Positions 15,766 to 24,304 of a DNA stretch of 33,966 nt are shown in pieces. Below the pieces are notes generated by a model, which ran no database searches, was not told the DNA's origin, and was given only the letters and a program-made list of their open reading frames with translations. Position 1 is the first letter of the stretch; each line of letters begins with the position of its first letter. The stretch is from Desulfobacterales bacterium (GTDB taxonomy: Bacteria; Desulfobacterota; Desulfobacteria; Desulfobacterales; JAIPEE01), in the NCBI GenBank assembly GCA_021737275.1, contig JAIPEE010000002.1, positions 179,525 to 213,490 of the forward strand. Reading direction: 5' to 3'. The position numbers were made by a program, and so were the translations under genes.

Positions 15766-15999
15766 ATGCCGATAATCATTTCCATAAACTTATTTGCGTC
15801 ACTCGGGCGGTTTACACCGCCCGGGGGTAATAATTATTCTGTAGATGATGAGACAACTGTTCAGATACTTCTTGAGAAACTGGGTGTCCCCCTTGATGAG
15901 GCAAAACTGGTTTTTGTTAACGGCATTAAAAGCGGGTTAAACAGTATCTTAAAAGATGGTGACCGAGTTGGGATTTTCCCGCCGGTGGGTGGGGGGTAA
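15766..15999 (+). CDS. MoaD/ThiS-family sulfur carrier, AOR-linked
   Basis: This 77-residue ubiquitin-fold protein starts 3 bp after the AOR stop. An AGGAGG about 20 bases upstream lies inside the AOR coding end, so translation is probably coupled. It has the family's features: hydrophobic first strand, TTVQILLEKLGVP helix, VFVNGI, LKDGDRVGIFPPVGGG. It ends in Gly-Gly-Gly rather than the usual Gly-Gly, which matters because the terminal glycine is adenylated and thiocarboxylated. MoaD proteins supply sulfur for pterin dithiolene formation. This copy is likely dedicated to the tungsten cofactor of the AOR (inference from linkage). Confidence 0.88.
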   Translation: MPIIISINLFASLGRFTPPGGNNYSVDDETTVQILLEKLGVPLDEAKLVFVNGIKSGLNSILKDGDRVGIFPPVGGG

Positions 16000-16002
16000 A
16001 AA

Positions 16003-16210
16003 GAAGTTCTGAGGACTGAGTAATGAGTATAGAAAGTAAGGTGTGAGAAATAAGGCGTAAAGGGAGCAAAAAAGAAAGATTTTTTACAAAAAGATCTTTA
16101 CTTTTTTTCTTGAAATTTTATTTTTTTCAGCACTCAGCACTCAGCACTCAGCACTCAGCACTCAGCACTCAGCACTCAGCACTCAGCACTCAGCACTCAG
16201 CACTCAGCAC
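16003..16210. repeat. Heptamer hairpin element between convergent genes
   Basis: The left part (16003-16028) reads as degenerate GTxxTGA units (GTTCTGA, GGACTGA, GTAATGA). The right part is a perfect array of 12 TCAGCAC units at 16127-16210. TCAGCAC is the reverse complement of GTGCTGA, so the two sides can pair imperfectly across the AT-rich middle. The element fills the 218-base space between the MoaD-like gene and the oppositely oriented DUF255 gene, where a bidirectional terminator is expected. A related element lies at 33412-33575. Confidence 0.75.
16127..16210. repeat. Perfect 12 x 7 bp tandem repeat (TCAGCAC)
   Basis: Twelve uninterrupted identical heptamers cover 84 bp. A seven-base period in non-coding DNA with no drift suggests recent slippage expansion, so copy number is likely to vary between strains. 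Confidence 0.97.
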
Positions 16211-16217
16211 ATAAAAT

Positions 16218-18401
16218 TCATTTCTGACTTCGAATCAAAGTCCTAAACATTTCCGGATCGGTTGTCGGCAGTTTACAAACACCCGCCTCACAGACATAAA
16301 CTGTAATTTTACCATCTATGGCTGTTTTCCCCTTGATCAAAGGAAGAATCTTGTTGTGCGATTCAAGATCATTACCTTCAGACACAACATCTATAATCCT
16401 GCTCGGCAAAAACTGCTTTGAGATAATATCTAAAAATAACCCGGCATCATTATTTTCATCCGGCGTTACAATAATAATCTCTCTTGGCTTATCAAGGTAG
16501 TAATCAACAGCCAGAAGCATTTCAGACATGGCAACAGGATTTGGTGTCTGTACTCCCAGAAAAGCTTTCATCGCTTTTTCAGCACGTTTTATATATTCTG
16601 CTTTTGTTGTAAATCTGCCAAGACGCAAAAGATTCATGATAGCTACAGCATTACCGGAGGGTATGGCACCATCATAACTGGGTTTTTCCCGGGTGATCAG
16701 CGCTTCCTGATCTTTTCCGGTTCTGAAAAAACCGCCATTTTCATGATCTTCATAATTCTCCTTGAGGATATCATCCAGCTTGATGGCCGTTTCAAGCCAT
16801 TTTATATTACTTCCTGATTCAAAAAGATCAAGCAGTCCGGCAATAAAAAAAGCGTAGTCGGCAAGATAAGCTTTGTTGCCGGAGATACTATCTTTAAAGC
16901 TTCTATGGAGCCGTTCATCTTTAAAGAGGTTATCCATAATAAATTGTGCGGCATTTTCCGCCTGTTTAGTATAACCCTCTTTCTGCAGGACAAGTCCGGC
17001 AAAAGCATAAGCAGAGATCATAAGACCATTCCAGGATACAATGATTTTTTCATCTCGAAGCGGGGCAGGGCGATTTTGCCTTTCCGTATAAAGTTTTTCT
17101 TTTGAGGTCTCTACAATTTCGTTGAGATCTGTCAGTGAGATGTTGAAAGCCGTTGCTGTGTCTTCTGCTGCATTCGGAGTATGAAGAATATACCGGCCTT
17201 CAAAATTGGCTATAGGTCCAACTGCATAATAATGTTTTACTATGTCAGCTTTTTCTTTTCCCAAAACCGTTTCAAGCTCTTCAGGTGTCCATGTAAAAAA
17301 GTATCCCTCTTCGCGACGGCCTTTGGGTGTGAGACTGTCGGCATCAGTTGCCGCATAAAATGCACCGTCCGGTGCAGCCATATCCTTTTTAACATATGCC
17401 AGTATTTCTTCGGTAACACGTTTAAAAGCCTCATTTCCTGTTACCTGATAACCTTCAAGGTAGGCCTTGACGAGCAGGGCATTATCATAAAGCATCTTTT
17501 CAAAATGCGGTACCAGCCACTGTTCATCTATAGCATAGCGGTGAAAACCGCCGCCTGCATGATCATATATGCCGCCACCGGCCATTTTTTCAAGTGTCTG
17601 TTCAGCCATAAAAAGTGATACCTTGTCACCGGTTTTGTGATATTGTCTTAACAACAGTCTTATGGGCAGGGTGCTGGGGAATTTAGGCGCACCTGAAAGT
17701 CCGCCGTATACATTGTCAAAGTGTTCCTTATAGAAATTTATTGCCTGGTCTACCGGTTTTTTATCGGGTAGATACGTGCCGGGCGCAGGTGCCGGCATTT
17801 TATTAATTGCCGCCATTATTTCCTGGCCGGCCCGGATTACTTTTTCGCCATCAGTTTTATAAAAATCATTAAGCTTTCTCAACAACGTGTAAAAGCCAGG
17901 TGCACCCGGTCTGTCTCCATCTCTTGCAGGAAAATAAGTGCCGCCATAAAAAGGTTTTTTATCCGGTGTCAGCCAGATATTCATGGGCCAGCCGCCGCCG
18001 CCCGTGATGGCTTGAACAGCACTCATATAAACCGCATCAATATCCGGCCGTTCCTCTCTGTCCACCTTGATGGCAATAAAATTTTTATTGAGATAAAGGG
18101 CAATCTCTTCGTCTTCAAAAGATTCCTCTTCCATGACATGGCACCAGTGGCATGTTGAGTAGCCGACACTGAGAAGAACCGGACGGTTCAAGCTCCTTGC
18201 TGTTTCAAAGGCTTCCTTCCCCCACGGATACCAGTTGACGGGATTGTGTGCATGCTGGATAAGGTAGGGGCTGGCTTCAAGAAAAAGCCGGTTTGTATAT
18301 TTTGCCCATCCATCAGGTGAAAGGTGTTTGGTTCGGGGCTTGTATGCAGGTCCCTTTAACTGTTTCATCGCTTCTATTTTTTCTAAAATATGGTTATTCA
18401 T
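16218..18401 (-). CDS. Thioredoxin-domain protein of the DUF255/YyaL (SPATA20-like) family
   Basis: I prefer the ATG at 18399-18401, which has AGGAG about 8 bases upstream. An in-frame ATG at 18479 has no ribosome-binding site and would add 26 residues. The 727-residue product has an N-terminal thioredoxin-like domain (about 34-190) opening with [21 protein letters not shown] and a redox motif C84-H-W-C87. An alpha/alpha-barrel-like region (about 235-700) follows, with [18 protein letters not shown] and SWNGLMISA, as in glycosidase or epimerase folds. The family is widespread but its reaction is unknown. The product should be cytosolic, with no signal peptide. The gene is convergent with the AOR-MoaD operon and stops 8 bp from the heptamer array. 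Confidence 0.9.
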   Translation of the reverse strand: MNNHILEKIEAMKQLKGPAYKPRTKHLSPDGWAKYTNRLFLEASPYLIQHAHNPVNWYPWGKEAFETARSLNRPVLLSVGYSTCHWCHVMEEESFEDEEIALYLNKNFIAIKVDREERPDIDAVYMSAVQAITGGGGWPMNIWLTPDKKPFYGGTYFPARDGDRPGAPGFYTLLRKLNDFYKTDGEKVIRAGQEIMAAINKMPAPAPGTYLPDKKPVDQAINFYKEHFDNVYGGLSGAPKFPSTLPIRLLLRQYHKTGDKVSLFMAEQTLEKMAGGGIYDHAGGGFHRYAIDEQWLVPHFEKMLYDNALLVKAYLEGYQVTGNEAFKRVTEEILAYVKKDMAAPDGAFYAATDADSLTPKGRREEGYFFTWTPEELETVLGKEKADIVKHYYAVGPIANFEGRYILHTPNAAEDTATAFNISLTDLNEIVETSKEKLYTERQNRPAPLRDEKIIVSWNGLMISAYAFAGLVLQKEGYTKQAENAAQFIMDNLFKDERLHRSFKDSISGNKAYLADYAFFIAGLLDLFESGSNIKWLETAIKLDDILKENYEDHENGGFFRTGKDQEALITREKPSYDGAIPSGNAVAIMNLLRLGRFTTKAEYIKRAEKAMKAFLGVQTPNPVAMSEMLLAVDYYLDKPREIIIVTPDENNDAGLFLDIISKQFLPSRIIDVVSEGNDLESHNKILPLIKGKTAIDGKITVYVCEAGVCKLPTTDPEMFRTLIRSQK

Positions 18402-18480
18402 TTTATATGCTCCTGAAAGTAAATTCGGGTGAATAGCATCGGGAATTGATCCGCTCTGATCAATTCTGTTTGTATTCATC

Positions 18481-18755
18481 TTATATACCCATATATATCA
18501 GTGTTAATTTTTTCCATTCCAGTGCCTTTTGTGGAGCAAACACAGGGATTTGAAAAATGTCGTGCATGTTAATACTAAACATAATCATGATATTGACCAT
18601 TGCAAAATGAGCCACCGGGCTTGAGTTGATCTCTCCAAAGAGTCTGCCCCTGACAATGGCATATAAATACCTATGGTTGTAAATGTGATAGCGATGCCGG
18701 CAACATGGCAAAGGGATATAACGAGAAAAAAGGCCTTTATTTGTTCTGATGTGTC
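18481..18755 (-). pseudogene. Possible frameshifted remnant of a small membrane protein
   Basis: Two overlapping minus-strand frames look membrane-like and would join into one protein after a single frameshift near 18640. The first is FLVISLCHVAGIAITFTTIG, then IYMPLSGADS. The second is SSPVAHFAMVNIMIMFSIN and on to [10 protein letters not shown], with its stop at 18481. Neither has a good start or ribosome-binding site. I do not recognise the family and chance open frames cannot be excluded. The rest of the 18402-18977 gap is AT-rich and holds the promoter at 18892-18921. Confidence 0.25.
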
Positions 18756-18891
18756 TACCGTTTAAAATATCTCAATTTTTTATAAAAAATTTCTTGTTTA
18801 ATCACAGATGGTTATGTAGGTAAGTGCGGAAGTTGAAATAAAAGATGATTTTTTGTAGCTAAATCAACTGTGTAGACTTTTAAAAATTGAA

Positions 18892-18921
18892 ATGACATTG
18901 ATATTTTTTCCATGCTATAGT
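18892..18921 (+). promoter_or_regulatory. Sigma-70-type promoter for the NAD synthetase operon
   Basis: ATGACA-N18-TATAGT lies 56 bp before the nadE start; five of six bases match in the -35 and five of six in the -10 element. Confidence 0.6.
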
Positions 18922-18977
18922 AGCAATAAGATATTAATAATCCATTATTAACCCATTCATTAATCCGAGATAAAATC

Positions 18978-20618
18978 ATGAAAATTGCAATAGTTCAGCT
19001 AAATACGGTTATCGGATATTATAAATATAATACAAATAAAATTATAGAGTATGCAGAAAAGGCAAAGGAGATGGACTGCGACCTTGTCGTATTTTCCGAG
19101 ATGGCCATTTCCGGTTACCCGCCCAGGGATCTGCTTGAAAAAAGAGATTTTGTGGATGCAAATTTGGCCGCACTTGAAAAAATAGTTAAAAATATCAAGG
19201 GTATCGGCGTCATTTGTGGATATGTGGATAAAAATATCTCCGAAATAGGTAACCCCTTGTATAATGCCGCCGTGCTGTTTGAAAATGGCAAAATAATTCA
19301 TAAGGATTATAAGCGGCTTTTGCCCACTTATGATATTTTTGATGAGAGTCGTTATTTTGAACCTGGTACAGATTGCTCTACTTTTGAATATAAAGGGCAT
19401 AAAATTGGTCTGACCATTTGTGAGGATGCCTGGAACGATAAAGAGATCTTCAAAAAGAGGATTTACCATGTTGATCCTGTGGCAAAAATGGCTGAAGAAG
19501 GTGCGGATCTGATCATCAATATATCAGCCTCACCGTTTTATGACGGGAAAAGAGCATTTAAAACAAATATGCTGCATGCAATTTCGAAGAAATACAACGT
19601 ATCGTTTGTCTATTCGAATCAGGTTGGCGGAAATGACAGCATCCTGTTTGACGGTTCGAGCATGGCATTTAACGCGTCAGGTAAAGTTGCGGCTGAAGCT
19701 TCGGATTTTGAAGAAGATATTATCTGCTTTGATACAAAAAATGGGACCGGAGATATTAAAAGTATTCCGAGAACAGATGCGGATGCCATTTATCGGGCGC
19801 TTGTTATGGGTACCCGGGATTATATGACTAAATGCGGATTTTCAAAAGCAGTTATCGGCCTGAGCGGTGGTATTGATTCAGCATTAACCGCCTGTGTTGC
19901 GGCTGATGCTCTTGGGAGCAAGAATGTTTTTACGGTATTTATGCCTTCCCGTTATACGTCTCAGAATAATTTCGAAGATACCCGTCAACTGGCTGAGAAT
20001 CTTGGCGTTCGTTACCATACCATTCCCATAGATAAAATGTTCAAAGAATATTTGCCGTATATCTCTCCCGGATTTGATGAAAAGAACCCCGGCGTGACTG
20101 AACAGAACATCCAGGCCCGCATCAGAGGGACCATCGTGATGGCGATATCAAACCGGGATGGCAGTATGGTCCTTTCAACCGGTAATAAATCGGAATCGGC
20201 CGTTGGATACTGTACGCTTTATGGCGATATGAACGGTGGTCTGGCTGTCATTTCTGATGTTCCGAAAATCCGGGTTTATGAACTGTCCCGTTTTATAAAT
20301 GAGACTGAAGAGATCATTCCCCAGCGCATTATAGACAAGGCGCCGTCAGCGGAGCTGAAGCCGGATCAGACTGATCAGGATGATTTGCCGTCCTATGATG
20401 TGCTGGATGCAATTTTAAAGGGCTATATAGAGGATCTTAAGAGTGTGGATGAACTGGTTGACATGGGATATGAAAAATCCGTGGTGATGGATATTATAAA
20501 AAGAGTTCACAGAAATGAATATAAACGGCAGCAGGCAGCACCAGGGCTTAAAGTAACATCCAAGGCTTTTGGCTATGGTCGGCGGTACCCGTTAGCGCAG
20601 AAATATATGCCTGAATAA
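18978..20618 (+). CDS. nadE: Glutamine-dependent NAD(+) synthetase
   Basis: NadE amidates deamido-NAD to NAD in the cytosol using ATP and glutamine. The 546-residue protein has the two expected parts. A nitrilase-type glutaminase domain (1-255) has the catalytic triad E41 (FSEMAISGYPPRDLL), K112 (DYKRLLPTYDIFDESRYF) and C148 (GLTICEDAW). A synthetase domain (about 270-546) has the ATP-pyrophosphatase P-loop SGGIDS (296-301), STGNKSE, and a C-terminal NEYKRQQAAPGLKVTSKAFG block. Length is normal for the glutamine-dependent type. It is followed 51 bp later by the flavoredoxin gene, probably on the same transcript. Confidence 0.96.
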   Translation: MKIAIVQLNTVIGYYKYNTNKIIEYAEKAKEMDCDLVVFSEMAISGYPPRDLLEKRDFVDANLAALEKIVKNIKGIGVICGYVDKNISEIGNPLYNAAVLFENGKIIHKDYKRLLPTYDIFDESRYFEPGTDCSTFEYKGHKIGLTICEDAWNDKEIFKKRIYHVDPVAKMAEEGADLIINISASPFYDGKRAFKTNMLHAISKKYNVSFVYSNQVGGNDSILFDGSSMAFNASGKVAAEASDFEEDIICFDTKNGTGDIKSIPRTDADAIYRALVMGTRDYMTKCGFSKAVIGLSGGIDSALTACVAADALGSKNVFTVFMPSRYTSQNNFEDTRQLAENLGVRYHTIPIDKMFKEYLPYISPGFDEKNPGVTEQNIQARIRGTIVMAISNRDGSMVLSTGNKSESAVGYCTLYGDMNGGLAVISDVPKIRVYELSRFINETEEIIPQRIIDKAPSAELKPDQTDQDDLPSYDVLDAILKGYIEDLKSVDELVDMGYEKSVVMDIIKRVHRNEYKRQQAAPGLKVTSKAFGYGRRYPLAQKYMPE

Positions 20619-20669
20619 TATAAATTAATTATAGAAGATGCTTTAAGAAAAAAAGGAAGGATAATACTG

Positions 20670-21239
20670 ATGAAAAAATCACTGGGTGCAAAAACAATTC
20701 TTTATCCGACACCGGCACTGGCCATTGGTTCATACGACAAGGATAAAAAACCCAATGTTATGACAGCGGCATGGGGCGGGATCTGTTGCTCTAAACCGCC
20801 ATGCGTAGCCGTATCCATCAGAAAAGCAAGGTACACATATGGCAATATCCTTGAACATAAGGCATTTACTGTAAATATTCCCTCTGTTGAACATGTTGAA
20901 GCCATCGATTATTTTGGCATTACTTCCGGTCGAAAAAAAGATAAGTTTAAAGCGGCAGGAATGACGCCCGTTAAAAGTGAAAAAGTTGATGCGCCCTATA
21001 TTGAAGAATTTCCTGTTATTCTGGAATGCAAGTTACTTCAGGTGGTGGAACTGGGTGTCCATTTTCAGTTTATCGGTGAGATTATTGATGTGATGGTTGA
21101 TGAGGATATGCTGGATGATAAGGGTGTACCGGATATGAAAAAAATAAAACCGATCCTGTTTGCCCCGGAAATTACAGCATATTACGGTATTGGTGAATTT
21201 CTTGGAAAGGCTTTTTCAATTGGCAAGAATATATCATAG
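20670..21239 (+). CDS. Flavoredoxin-type flavin reductase family protein
   Basis: This 189-residue FMN-binding split-barrel protein resembles flavoredoxins of sulfate reducers and archaea. It has the early block [20 protein letters not shown], then [40 protein letters not shown] and [14 protein letters not shown]. Such proteins carry FMN and pass electrons between NAD(P)H, ferredoxin or other partners. A short GGAAGG precedes the ATG. Position behind nadE suggests shared transcription rather than a known pathway. The 288-base space after it holds only the hairpin at 21393-21420. Confidence 0.9.
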   Translation: MKKSLGAKTILYPTPALAIGSYDKDKKPNVMTAAWGGICCSKPPCVAVSIRKARYTYGNILEHKAFTVNIPSVEHVEAIDYFGITSGRKKDKFKAAGMTPVKSEKVDAPYIEEFPVILECKLLQVVELGVHFQFIGEIIDVMVDEDMLDDKGVPDMKKIKPILFAPEITAYYGIGEFLGKAFSIGKNIS

Positions 21240-21392
21240 ATGCCGATAAAACGGTTATTGTCCACAGACAGTTATCAGTGTTATAAAAATTAAAAACAAA
21301 AGGGCATAAGAGTGGTGCGGTTTGCAGAACTTTTCTGATATTTATCAATAATGGATAATCAGAATGACAGGGGTTGAATAGGAACTACAAAA

Positions 21393-21420
21393 GTTTCTCT
21401 GCACCAACGTGCAGAGAAAC
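21393..21420 (-). terminator. Terminator hairpin for the cytochrome gene
   Basis: A perfect 12 bp stem (GTTTCTCTGCAC and its complement) with a four-base loop is followed on the minus strand by TTTTGTAG. It lies about 110 bp after the cytochrome stop and may also stop transcripts coming from flavoredoxin. Confidence 0.75.
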
Positions 21421-21527
21421 TATGATTGAAGGTGTATTTCTTTTTCTAACAGGTAAAAAGACTGTATAGCAAATGCGAACAGTGTTTGTGAAAGTCAGCG
21501 GTTCAGGTTTTGCAAAACAGTTAAAAA

Positions 21528-21989
21528 TCAGTCTTTTGGATGGCACTCATTACAACCGGTCGGGCCTTCGGGGAGTAATTCAGGTGCCAATATAGTTTTA
21601 TCTGCCTCTGTCGCCTTATTTTTCATTTTGATTTCTTTATGGCAGTCAATACACTGAGTATGAAAAGCTTCTTTATAATATTTGGTTGAAGCCATTTCAT
21701 CATTCTTAACGACCTCAGTCCGGTCATGACATCCAGAGGTCATACAGCCAACAACTTCAGTTGTGCCGGACCAGCTGTGATGGCAAGTTTTACAGTTGTA
21801 GTCAAAATGAACACCATGGGGAAAATCCACGTCAGCTTTTTTTGCTTCAACACCGTCCGGGGCACTCAGTGTAATTGTCCCTAGCGGAACAATCAGATCG
21901 CCTTCAGTTTCCTGTGCAAAACCGTTATATAAACCACCACTCAAAACAACCATCATCAGACACAATACCAAAATCCGAACTTTATGCAT
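21528..21989 (-). CDS. Tetraheme cytochrome c3 family protein, periplasmic
   Basis: I choose the ATG at 21987-21989, which follows AGGAGG at good spacing and gives a clean signal peptide (MHKVRILVLCLMMVVLSG, then GLYNGFA). Upstream in-frame ATGs add a poorly charged extension. The mature protein has four covalent heme sites: CKTCH (66-70), CMTSGCH (82-88, the CX4CH spacing typical of cytochrome c3), CIDCH (113-117) and CNECH (146-150). Likely distal ligands include H58, H61 and H110. Class III cytochromes shuttle electrons from periplasmic hydrogenases or formate dehydrogenases to membrane complexes. It has its own promoter and terminator and is divergent from the methyltransferase gene. Confidence 0.93.
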   Translation of the reverse strand: MHKVRILVLCLMMVVLSGGLYNGFAQETEGDLIVPLGTITLSAPDGVEAKKADVDFPHGVHFDYNCKTCHHSWSGTTEVVGCMTSGCHDRTEVVKNDEMASTKYYKEAFHTQCIDCHKEIKMKNKATEADKTILAPELLPEGPTGCNECHPKD

Positions 21990-22032
21990 CCTCATCCTCC
22001 TAATAATGCTAATATATATTAAATTTATGCCT

Positions 22033-22061
22033 GCTATAATACGTCTATCCAAAACTTTCAA
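22033..22061 (-). promoter_or_regulatory. Sigma-70-type promoter for the cytochrome gene
   Basis: The minus strand reads TTGAAA-N17-TATAGC about 45 bp upstream of the cytochrome ATG. Apart from this and the promoter at 22251, the 321-base divergent region 21990-22310 shows only an AAGAAGAATT duplication near 22231. Confidence 0.5.
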
Positions 22062-22250
22062 CGAAATATTTAATATTATGAGTTTTTGTCAAGCATTGAT
22101 CGGGCTAAGTCTTTATAATTAGTTGATATTATGAGATTTTTAACTGTATTGAATATGATAATTCAACAGCATATAATTCATATCCACATGACCATGAACT
22201 TCTGTCAGAAACAAAACACCCGGAGCCATTAAGAAGAATTAAGAAGAACG

Positions 22251-22280
22251 TTGTGATTTGTCTATTGATCATGATATAAT
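22251..22280 (+). promoter_or_regulatory. Sigma-70-type promoter for the methyltransferase-AmrS operon
   Basis: TTGTGA-N18-TATAAT has a perfect -10 element. The predicted start near 22287 favours the ATG at 22311 over the one at 22299. Confidence 0.6.
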
Positions 22281-22310
22281 AATTAATTATTGTAATTAAT
22301 GAGACTTTCC

Positions 22311-23060
22311 ATGGGATATATTTTTAACTTTCATGATGCCTGCGCTTACGAGCGCTGGTTTGCTGAGCCTGCCAACAGGCCTGCAACTGAAATGGGCATC
22401 CGCCTCATGTGTGAGATGATCAATCCTCATAAAGGTACTTCCCTGCTTAATATCGGTTGTGGCACCGGTCATGAACTTTTGCCCGTACTTGATATGGGTA
22501 TTGAAGTTTCCAATATTGATCCATCCCCTTATATGATTGATATTACATTAAAAACTCTTCAAAACAGATCAGACTATCACCGCGGCTTTGCTGAATCACT
22601 GCCGTTTGATGACAATAGTTTTAATTATGTCTCCATAATTTCAACACTTGAGTTTGTAAATGATTATGTCAAAACAATTGAAGAGGCATGTCGTGTTGCC
22701 AAAGACAGGGTGTATCTTGGTATATTTAACAAACTGGCTATTAAAGATATTCAGCTCAGCATGAAGTATTTCTATTCAGACAGTGTCTGTAAGAAGGCAC
22801 ACCTGTATACTATATGGGAACTCAAAAGAACAATCCGACAGATATTGGGTGATGTACCCATTGAATGGAAATCGGTTTTACGGTTTCCGGCGACACCCTG
22901 CCGCAAAAAATCCCGATCAATTGAAAAGAATTTTATTATGGATCGGTTTCCTTTTGGCGCTTTCGTCGGGATAGCCATCACACCGGTACCACGTTTTAAA
23001 ACAAGACCACTATCAATGAAATATTCGGCTAACGTATCTGACGGTGCTTTTGTCAGTTAG
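22311..23060 (+). CDS. Class I SAM-dependent methyltransferase
   Basis: Two in-frame ATGs (22299, 22311) are possible and neither has a clear ribosome-binding site; 22311 leaves a more normal leader after the promoter. The ~249-residue protein has a type 11 methyltransferase fold: motif I LLNIGCGTGHELLP binds S-adenosylmethionine, followed by acidic ISNIDPS-like strand 2 (NIDPSPYMI), FAESLPFDDNSFNYVSII and TLEFVNDY. The substrate is unknown. It lies 37 bp before the AmrS radical SAM gene in the same direction, so the two probably form an operon. The initial FHDACAYERWF is typical of a small subgroup found beside such genes (recollection, not checked). Confidence 0.85.
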   Translation: MGYIFNFHDACAYERWFAEPANRPATEMGIRLMCEMINPHKGTSLLNIGCGTGHELLPVLDMGIEVSNIDPSPYMIDITLKTLQNRSDYHRGFAESLPFDDNSFNYVSIISTLEFVNDYVKTIEEACRVAKDRVYLGIFNKLAIKDIQLSMKYFYSDSVCKKAHLYTIWELKRTIRQILGDVPIEWKSVLRFPATPCRKKSRSIEKNFIMDRFPFGAFVGIAITPVPRFKTRPLSMKYSANVSDGAFVS

Positions 23061-23097
23061 GCCTTGCCTGTTCAATCTGCAAATGGAGAAAACATGG

Positions 23098-24117
23098 ATG
23101 GAAGCGCTTCTTTATGAAAAGCTGGAAGATAAAAAGGTTCGGTGTAACCTTTGTCATCATCACTGTGTTATAAAAGATGGGAACCGGGGTATCTGCAGTG
23201 TACGGGAAAACCGGGGGGGTATTCTTGAATCTCTAGTTTACGGGAAATTGATTGCCCGGCATATTGACCCCATAGAGAAAAAACCACTTTTTCATTACCT
23301 GCCGGGGAGTCTTTCTTATTCCATTTCAACTGTCGGTTGTAATTTCAGATGTCTGTTTTGCCAGAATGCCGATATTGCACAGATGCCTTCTGACAGAAAG
23401 GGGATGATCATGGGTGATTACTGTTCGCCTGAAGGTGTCGTTACAGAAGCGTTTGAGGGTAACTGTAAGACAATCGCCTATACCTATACAGAGCCCACTG
23501 TTTATTTTGAAACCGCTCTTGATACAGCAAAAATTGCACATGGAAAAGGGATCAAAAATGTTTTTGTAACAAACGGTTACATGACACCTGAGGCGGTCAG
23601 GCTGATCAGCCCGTATCTGGATGCCGCCAATGTTGATCTGAAGGCCTTTAATGATGATTTTTATAAAAAAATATGTGGTGCTCGCCGGACTTATGTTCTG
23701 GAGACACTCAAAGAGATGAAGGCCCAGGGGATATTTCTTGAAATTACCACGTTAATTGTCCCCGGACTGAATGACGATATGAAAGAATTGGGCGCACTTG
23801 CCGATTTTATTGTAAAAGCGCTCGGGCCTGAAGTGCCGTGGCATATCAGCAGATTTCATCCAACCTATAAACTGATAGACAGGCCTGCAACCCCACACGC
23901 CACGCTGATTAAAGCGCGGGAGATTGGTATAAAGGCCGGTCTCAGATACGTCTATACCGGTAATGTCCCCGGAGATGAAGGCGAACACACTTACTGTTAT
24001 CAATGTGGGAAACTTTTGCTAAAACGTATGGGTTTTTGTGTCCGGCAAAATTTTATTCAGGATGGATGTTGCCCTGATTGCGGGGCGGTGATCGACATTG
24101 TTTTTCACCGCAACTGA
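23098..24117 (+). CDS. amrS: AmmeMemoRadiSam-type radical SAM enzyme (AmrS, COG1180 family)
   Basis: I choose the ATG at 23098: GGAG lies 9 bases upstream, and the resulting MEALLYEKLEDKKVRCNLC is the usual start of the family; a GTG at 23044 would add 18 residues. The 339-residue protein has an N-terminal Cys cluster (CNLCHHHC, GICSVREN), the radical SAM motif C81-x3-C85-x2-C88, YTYTEPTVYFE, NVDLKAF and WHISRFHPTY. It ends in a zinc-ribbon-like region (CYQCG, CCPDCG). AmrS normally co-occurs with AMMECR1- and Memo-domain proteins in a poorly understood system. Neither partner is in this window. Pyruvate formate-lyase activases are the nearest relatives. Confidence 0.9.
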   Translation: MEALLYEKLEDKKVRCNLCHHHCVIKDGNRGICSVRENRGGILESLVYGKLIARHIDPIEKKPLFHYLPGSLSYSISTVGCNFRCLFCQNADIAQMPSDRKGMIMGDYCSPEGVVTEAFEGNCKTIAYTYTEPTVYFETALDTAKIAHGKGIKNVFVTNGYMTPEAVRLISPYLDAANVDLKAFNDDFYKKICGARRTYVLETLKEMKAQGIFLEITTLIVPGLNDDMKELGALADFIVKALGPEVPWHISRFHPTYKLIDRPATPHATLIKAREIGIKAGLRYVYTGNVPGDEGEHTYCYQCGKLLLKRMGFCVRQNFIQDGCCPDCGAVIDIVFHRN

Positions 24118-24152
24118 GGTAACTTTTAATTATCATTTCATAAACTATTCAT

Positions 24153-24169
24153 ATAACCTGTTGGGTTAT
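24153..24169 (+). terminator. Weak hairpin after amrS
   Basis: A six-base stem ATAACC/GGTTAT with a five-base loop is followed by an AT-rich run without a clear U-tract. It is a weak terminator candidate only. Confidence 0.25.
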
Positions 24170-24198
24170 TAATATATATTAATCCGTAATACTCTGAC

Positions 24199-24227
24199 TT
24201 GACCAAAATAACCGGTTGGTGTATATT
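24199..24227 (+). promoter_or_regulatory. Sigma-70-type promoter for citrate synthase
   Basis: TTGACC-N17-TATATT lies 77 bp upstream of the citrate synthase ATG, with optimal spacing and good matches in both hexamers. Confidence 0.7.
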
Positions 24228-24304
24228 TACCTTTTGTTAGAAATGACTGCATTTTATTTTTCTGTAACGACAGTCCCTGAATATAAATTAATGAGGTAGA
24301 TAGT

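Noticed and set aside
16127-16210. CRISPR-like short repeats
   Set aside because: The repeats are seven-base head-to-tail units with no spacers and no cas genes nearby; this is a tandem array.
17181-17618. 145-codon plus-strand frame
   Set aside because: It is fully antisense within the DUF255 gene, with phenylalanine- and cysteine-rich low-quality composition typical of shadow frames.
18999-19469. 156-codon minus-strand frame
   Set aside because: It is antisense within nadE, whose catalytic residues are all present.
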